Below, in pieces: positions 61,604-64,000 of a stretch of DNA of 64,000 nt. Each line of letters starts with the position of its first letter. Position 1 is the first letter of the stretch. The DNA is from an uncultured Clostridia bacterium. GTDB lineage: Bacteria; Bacillota; Clostridia; Christensenellales; Aristaeellaceae. The notes beneath the pieces were generated by a model. It saw only the letters and a program-made list of their open reading frames with translations. It was not told the origin of the DNA and did no database searches. The stretch spans positions 1-64,000 of the forward strand of contig CALCQO010000002.1 of the NCBI GenBank assembly GCA_937894675.1, in the 5' to 3' direction. The position numbers and the translations under genes are program-made.

Positions 61604-63994
61604 TCATGGCAAAGAATTAATATCTACCCAAATGGCGGGGCGGACAAGGCCGCCTTTCACATTGGCGCCATTGCCCACATCATCTACAGGCCCTTTGGAG
61701 GAAACGCTGGCAGCCCGGGCCTGCTCATCCCCCGGGGAACGCAGCCACCACCACCCTGCACTGGTATCTTTGCTTTGATATGCCCCGTTGGCTTTGGCAT
61801 AGTTTGTTACCCAGCCGAACCGCTCATTGTCGCTCCCAAGGTAACGCCTTGCTTCATTCAGACTTAGCAGGAACACCTTGTCCTGGGTGGAACTGCCGCC
61901 CCGGGTACCAAAGCTCGCGTTGTTTTCATTCTGCAAGGTAACGGTTACTACTGCCTGTTGTTCCCTGGAAGAGAAAGCAGAATAGTAGAAGCTGTTGTTC
62001 AGCCAGGATCGCAGAGAACTGCTCTCCCAGGTAATGTTTACCCGCTGCTGATGGTACAGCTGGCTGTCCAAACCATATACGGAAAGGAGCAAAGCTCGAT
62101 TGCCTTCCCGGGCTAAAACACGCCACTGAATGTCTTCTGTGCTGCCCCGGTTGTTATCCTGCTCATAGCTGCCAAAGGAAACCGTATTGCCCACTCGGTA
62201 CACACTGTCCCAGCGGGATACCGGCACAGCTGTTGGTCTGGCTGTCGGGCGTGCCGTTGGCCTTGCAGTTGGTTTGGCCGTCGGGCGTGCCGTTGGATTT
62301 GCAGTTGGTCTGGCCGTCGGACGCGCCGTTGGTACAGCGGTTGCCCATGTTTGCGCAGCCGGCACCACTTGCTGCTGATATGATGGGGCTTGGGTTACTA
62401 TCACTTCTGATGCAGTGGGTATAAACTGATTGCTCCTGTTTCTGTTCACTATAAAGATTCCGATTGCCAGAGCGCTCACCAGCAAAGCGGCAACCCACAA
62501 ACTCCTCTTTCCACTTTTCCAGGAGGGGGCGGCAGTATGCCCCGCCGCACCCGATACTGGCTGTGCCGACTGATTGCCCTCCATCGGGTGGGTGCCATCC
62601 ATCATTTCATCTATCCCCGAAGGCCGCGGCGCCGGCACGCTCCTGCGCATCCTGAACAGCACGACTTCCGGCGAGTTGCGGCCATCCGCGCCTTGGCTGA
62701 CAGGAATCCATTGTTCACCCGCCACCTCGTAGCCAGGCAAACGAGGCGCATCCACCCAAGTAACTTCGCCCTGCTTTACCTCAACTTGCCCGCGATAGAT
62801 TTCCTGCCCCATTTCTGATTGGCCAATTACAGGAACAAAACTTCGGGACGCAACCGTCTGCTCAATGCGGTATAAAAAGGTTATTTTATCCCGCAGGCTT
62901 CTGCCGGATACGTCCACGCCAACGCGCACACTTCCTTCCCCTACAACTTCATATCCAGGCAATTGGGGGGCATAGATGACACTTTCTTGTCCCGCTGGGC
63001 AAACCTCGATGACATTCTGTATTTCCTGCAGGCTTCCCTCCAGCAGGCAGGTGATGCGTATTTCGCAATTCTCTATCCCTTGGCTGTGCTGCACAGCTTC
63101 CAGGGCTGCCCGCATCTCCTGAGCGCTTTGATATCTATCTTCCGGCCGATAGGCGCAAGCTTTCAGAATAACCCGGGATAATCCTTCCTCCGCCTGGCAT
63201 GGCGGCGGCAAAGCCTGTCCCTGAGTACGCCTGATGATGGCCATTTCCGGGTTCATGTTCTCTTCGGTCACAAAGGGTAAAAACCCCTTGTTCATATAGC
63301 GGTACAACACAATGCCCAAAGAATAGATATCCACCGTCTGGTCGTAGTTGGCATTGCCGTTGTATACTTCCGGCGCCATGTAGTTGGGCGTCCCCGTGCG
63401 GGTAGAGGCATAGCCCGTCGCTTGCAGGGCACGGGCAGTGCCAAAGTCTCCCAACTTATAGTCTCCATACGCATCGATGAAGATGTTGGCAGGTTTGATA
63501 TCCCGGTGGATCAGGTTTCTGCTCTGCAGGGTTTCCAAAGCGCGCAGCATATGGACGCCAAGACGGAACACCTCATCCCGGCTCATACCTCCCGTTTTCC
63601 TCACATGGCTGGGCAGGCTGGTCAGCAGCTCCATCCGCAGGAACAGGTCGTACCCCATCCCCTCTGTCTTCTTGACAATCTCATGTTCTTCGTAGGCCAC
63701 AATATGGGGAAGCCCCCGAAGCTTTACCATGGCCTCGATTTCTTTCACCAGCTGTTCCAGTTCCCGGTCGTACAGTTTCTGGATGGTGGTTCTTGAGATG
63801 CCGGACAGCTCATCCATCTCGTCCCGCACCGTTTCGCTGGGGATGGAGATATGTTTAACCGCGGCATTCTGGGTAATCTTGGCATAGCGATCCTCACGGT
63901 GGGCTTTCCACACCGTGCCAAAGCTTCCCCGGCCGATTACCTCGTCAATAACCCAGTTGGGCCAAATAGGCTCAAAAAGATGGATGTCCGGCAA
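61604..63994 (-). CDS. Transmembrane Ser/Thr kinase with DUF6273-like extracytoplasmic domain (start at or beyond window edge)
   Basis: 796 residues from TTG 63994, placed by alignment with the paralogue (MPDIH[L/S]FEPIWPNW); the ribosome site lies outside the window, so a longer 5' end cannot be excluded. Kinase motifs: GRGSFGTVWKAH, AAVKHIS (K47), HRDIKPAN (D165), DFG, APE. The same cytoplasmic beta modules (about 310-450) precede a membrane helix (about 499-517). A linker of PTA[R/K/N] tetrapeptides follows (about 555-590), then a DUF6273-like domain (about 595-796: IQWRVLARE, SLRSWLN, KVFLLSLNEA, WWLRSPGDE, VRPAIWVD). The outer domain probably senses a surface or extracellular cue. Lies 41 bp upstream of the FMN_bind kinase gene, probably in one operon. 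Confidence 0.88.
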   Translation of the reverse strand: MPDIHLFEPIWPNWVIDEVIGRGSFGTVWKAHREDRYAKITQNAAVKHISIPSETVRDEMDELSGISRTTIQKLYDRELEQLVKEIEAMVKLRGLPHIVAYEEHEIVKKTEGMGYDLFLRMELLTSLPSHVRKTGGMSRDEVFRLGVHMLRALETLQSRNLIHRDIKPANIFIDAYGDYKLGDFGTARALQATGYASTRTGTPNYMAPEVYNGNANYDQTVDIYSLGIVLYRYMNKGFLPFVTEENMNPEMAIIRRTQGQALPPPCQAEEGLSRVILKACAYRPEDRYQSAQEMRAALEAVQHSQGIENCEIRITCLLEGSLQEIQNVIEVCPAGQESVIYAPQLPGYEVVGEGSVRVGVDVSGRSLRDKITFLYRIEQTVASRSFVPVIGQSEMGQEIYRGQVEVKQGEVTWVDAPRLPGYEVAGEQWIPVSQGADGRNSPEVVLFRMRRSVPAPRPSGIDEMMDGTHPMEGNQSAQPVSGAAGHTAAPSWKSGKRSLWVAALLVSALAIGIFIVNRNRSNQFIPTASEVIVTQAPSYQQQVVPAAQTWATAVPTARPTARPTANPTARPTAKPTARPTARPTARPTAVPVSRWDSVYRVGNTVSFGSYEQDNNRGSTEDIQWRVLAREGNRALLLSVYGLDSQLYHQQRVNITWESSSLRSWLNNSFYYSAFSSREQQAVVTVTLQNENNASFGTRGGSSTQDKVFLLSLNEARRYLGSDNERFGWVTNYAKANGAYQSKDTSAGWWWLRSPGDEQARAASVSSKGPVDDVGNGANVKGGLVRPAIWVDINSLP
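62225..62332 (-). repeat. 12-bp coding minisatellite (PTA[R/K/N] linker)
   Basis: Nine tandem tetrapeptide units (PTAR mostly, with PTAN and PTAK) encoded by 12-bp repeats. Gain or loss of units would keep frame and change only the length of the wall-spanning linker. Confidence 0.8.
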
Positions 63995-64000
63995 AAATCT

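Noticed and set aside
62225..62332. CRISPR-like short repeats
   Set aside because: The repeats are 12-bp units in frame coding PTA[R/K/N] without spacers, a protein linker.

Overview
The window looks like a chromosomal segment of an anaerobic Bacillota, most likely a Clostridia of the Christensenellales type. The grounds are Clostridia-style signal peptides on the binding proteins, strong AGGAGG-type ribosome sites, TGA/ATGA-coupled operons, split transketolase and Hanks-type kinases. The taxonomic guess is an inference from style; there is no rRNA, tRNA or housekeeping marker here. I saw no phage gene, transposase, CRISPR array or tRNA. Almost every gene is on the minus strand, and many long plus-strand open frames are only mirrors of these genes.

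Left end (1-12.8 kb): a surface/second-messenger block. A very large secreted protein runs off the left edge as one uninterrupted minus-strand frame from 4048 to 1. It is built of five tandem NodB-like (polysaccharide deacetylase) modules whose metal and catalytic residues are gone. Upstream lie a nucleotide-sugar dehydrogenase, an XRE-like regulator, and a divergent pair of membrane c-di-GMP proteins: a GGDEF protein with an internal deletion and a degenerate-GGDEF/intact-EAL protein. The two share the same 7TM-like sensor.

Middle (12.9-55.5 kb): four adjacent catabolic loci, each with its own regulator and its own class of ABC importer. (1) LacI locus, 12.9-22.9 kb: RbsABC-type importer with DUF2291 protein, split transketolase, glycerol-kinase-like FGGY kinase, fucose-isomerase-like protein. 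(2) SorC locus, 23.4-30.1 kb: RbsABC-type importer, a tryptophan-synthase-alpha-like lyase and a xylulokinase-like kinase, which suggests a kinase plus retro-aldolase route. (3) IclR locus, 30.5-42.7 kb: a six-enzyme minus-strand operon (SDR, FAD oxidase, FGGY kinase, aspartase-like lyase, aldehyde and alcohol dehydrogenases) and an OpuC-type importer. The two are tied together by a shared 15-bp palindrome placed identically 5 bp upstream of both -10 boxes. This part is visibly more AT-rich than its surroundings. (4) PrpR-type locus, 43.2-57.3 kb: D-threonate-type DUF1537 kinase and PdxA2, a DapA-type lyase/aldolase, a Dpp/Opp-type importer and three oxidoreductases, in an 11-gene operon opposite a regulator that has lost its AAA+ ATP-binding motif.

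Right end (57.5-64 kb): two tandem paralogous transmembrane Ser/Thr kinases with the same cytoplasmic half but different outside halves. One carries a DUF6273-like domain on a PTA[R/K/N] linker. The other carries three tandem FMN_bind (NqrC/RnfG-like, flavinylation-motif) domains followed by leucine-rich repeats. The flavodomain kinase, the TrpA-like enzyme in the sugar locus, the IclR regulon and the pseudo-deacetylase repeat protein are the most unusual items.
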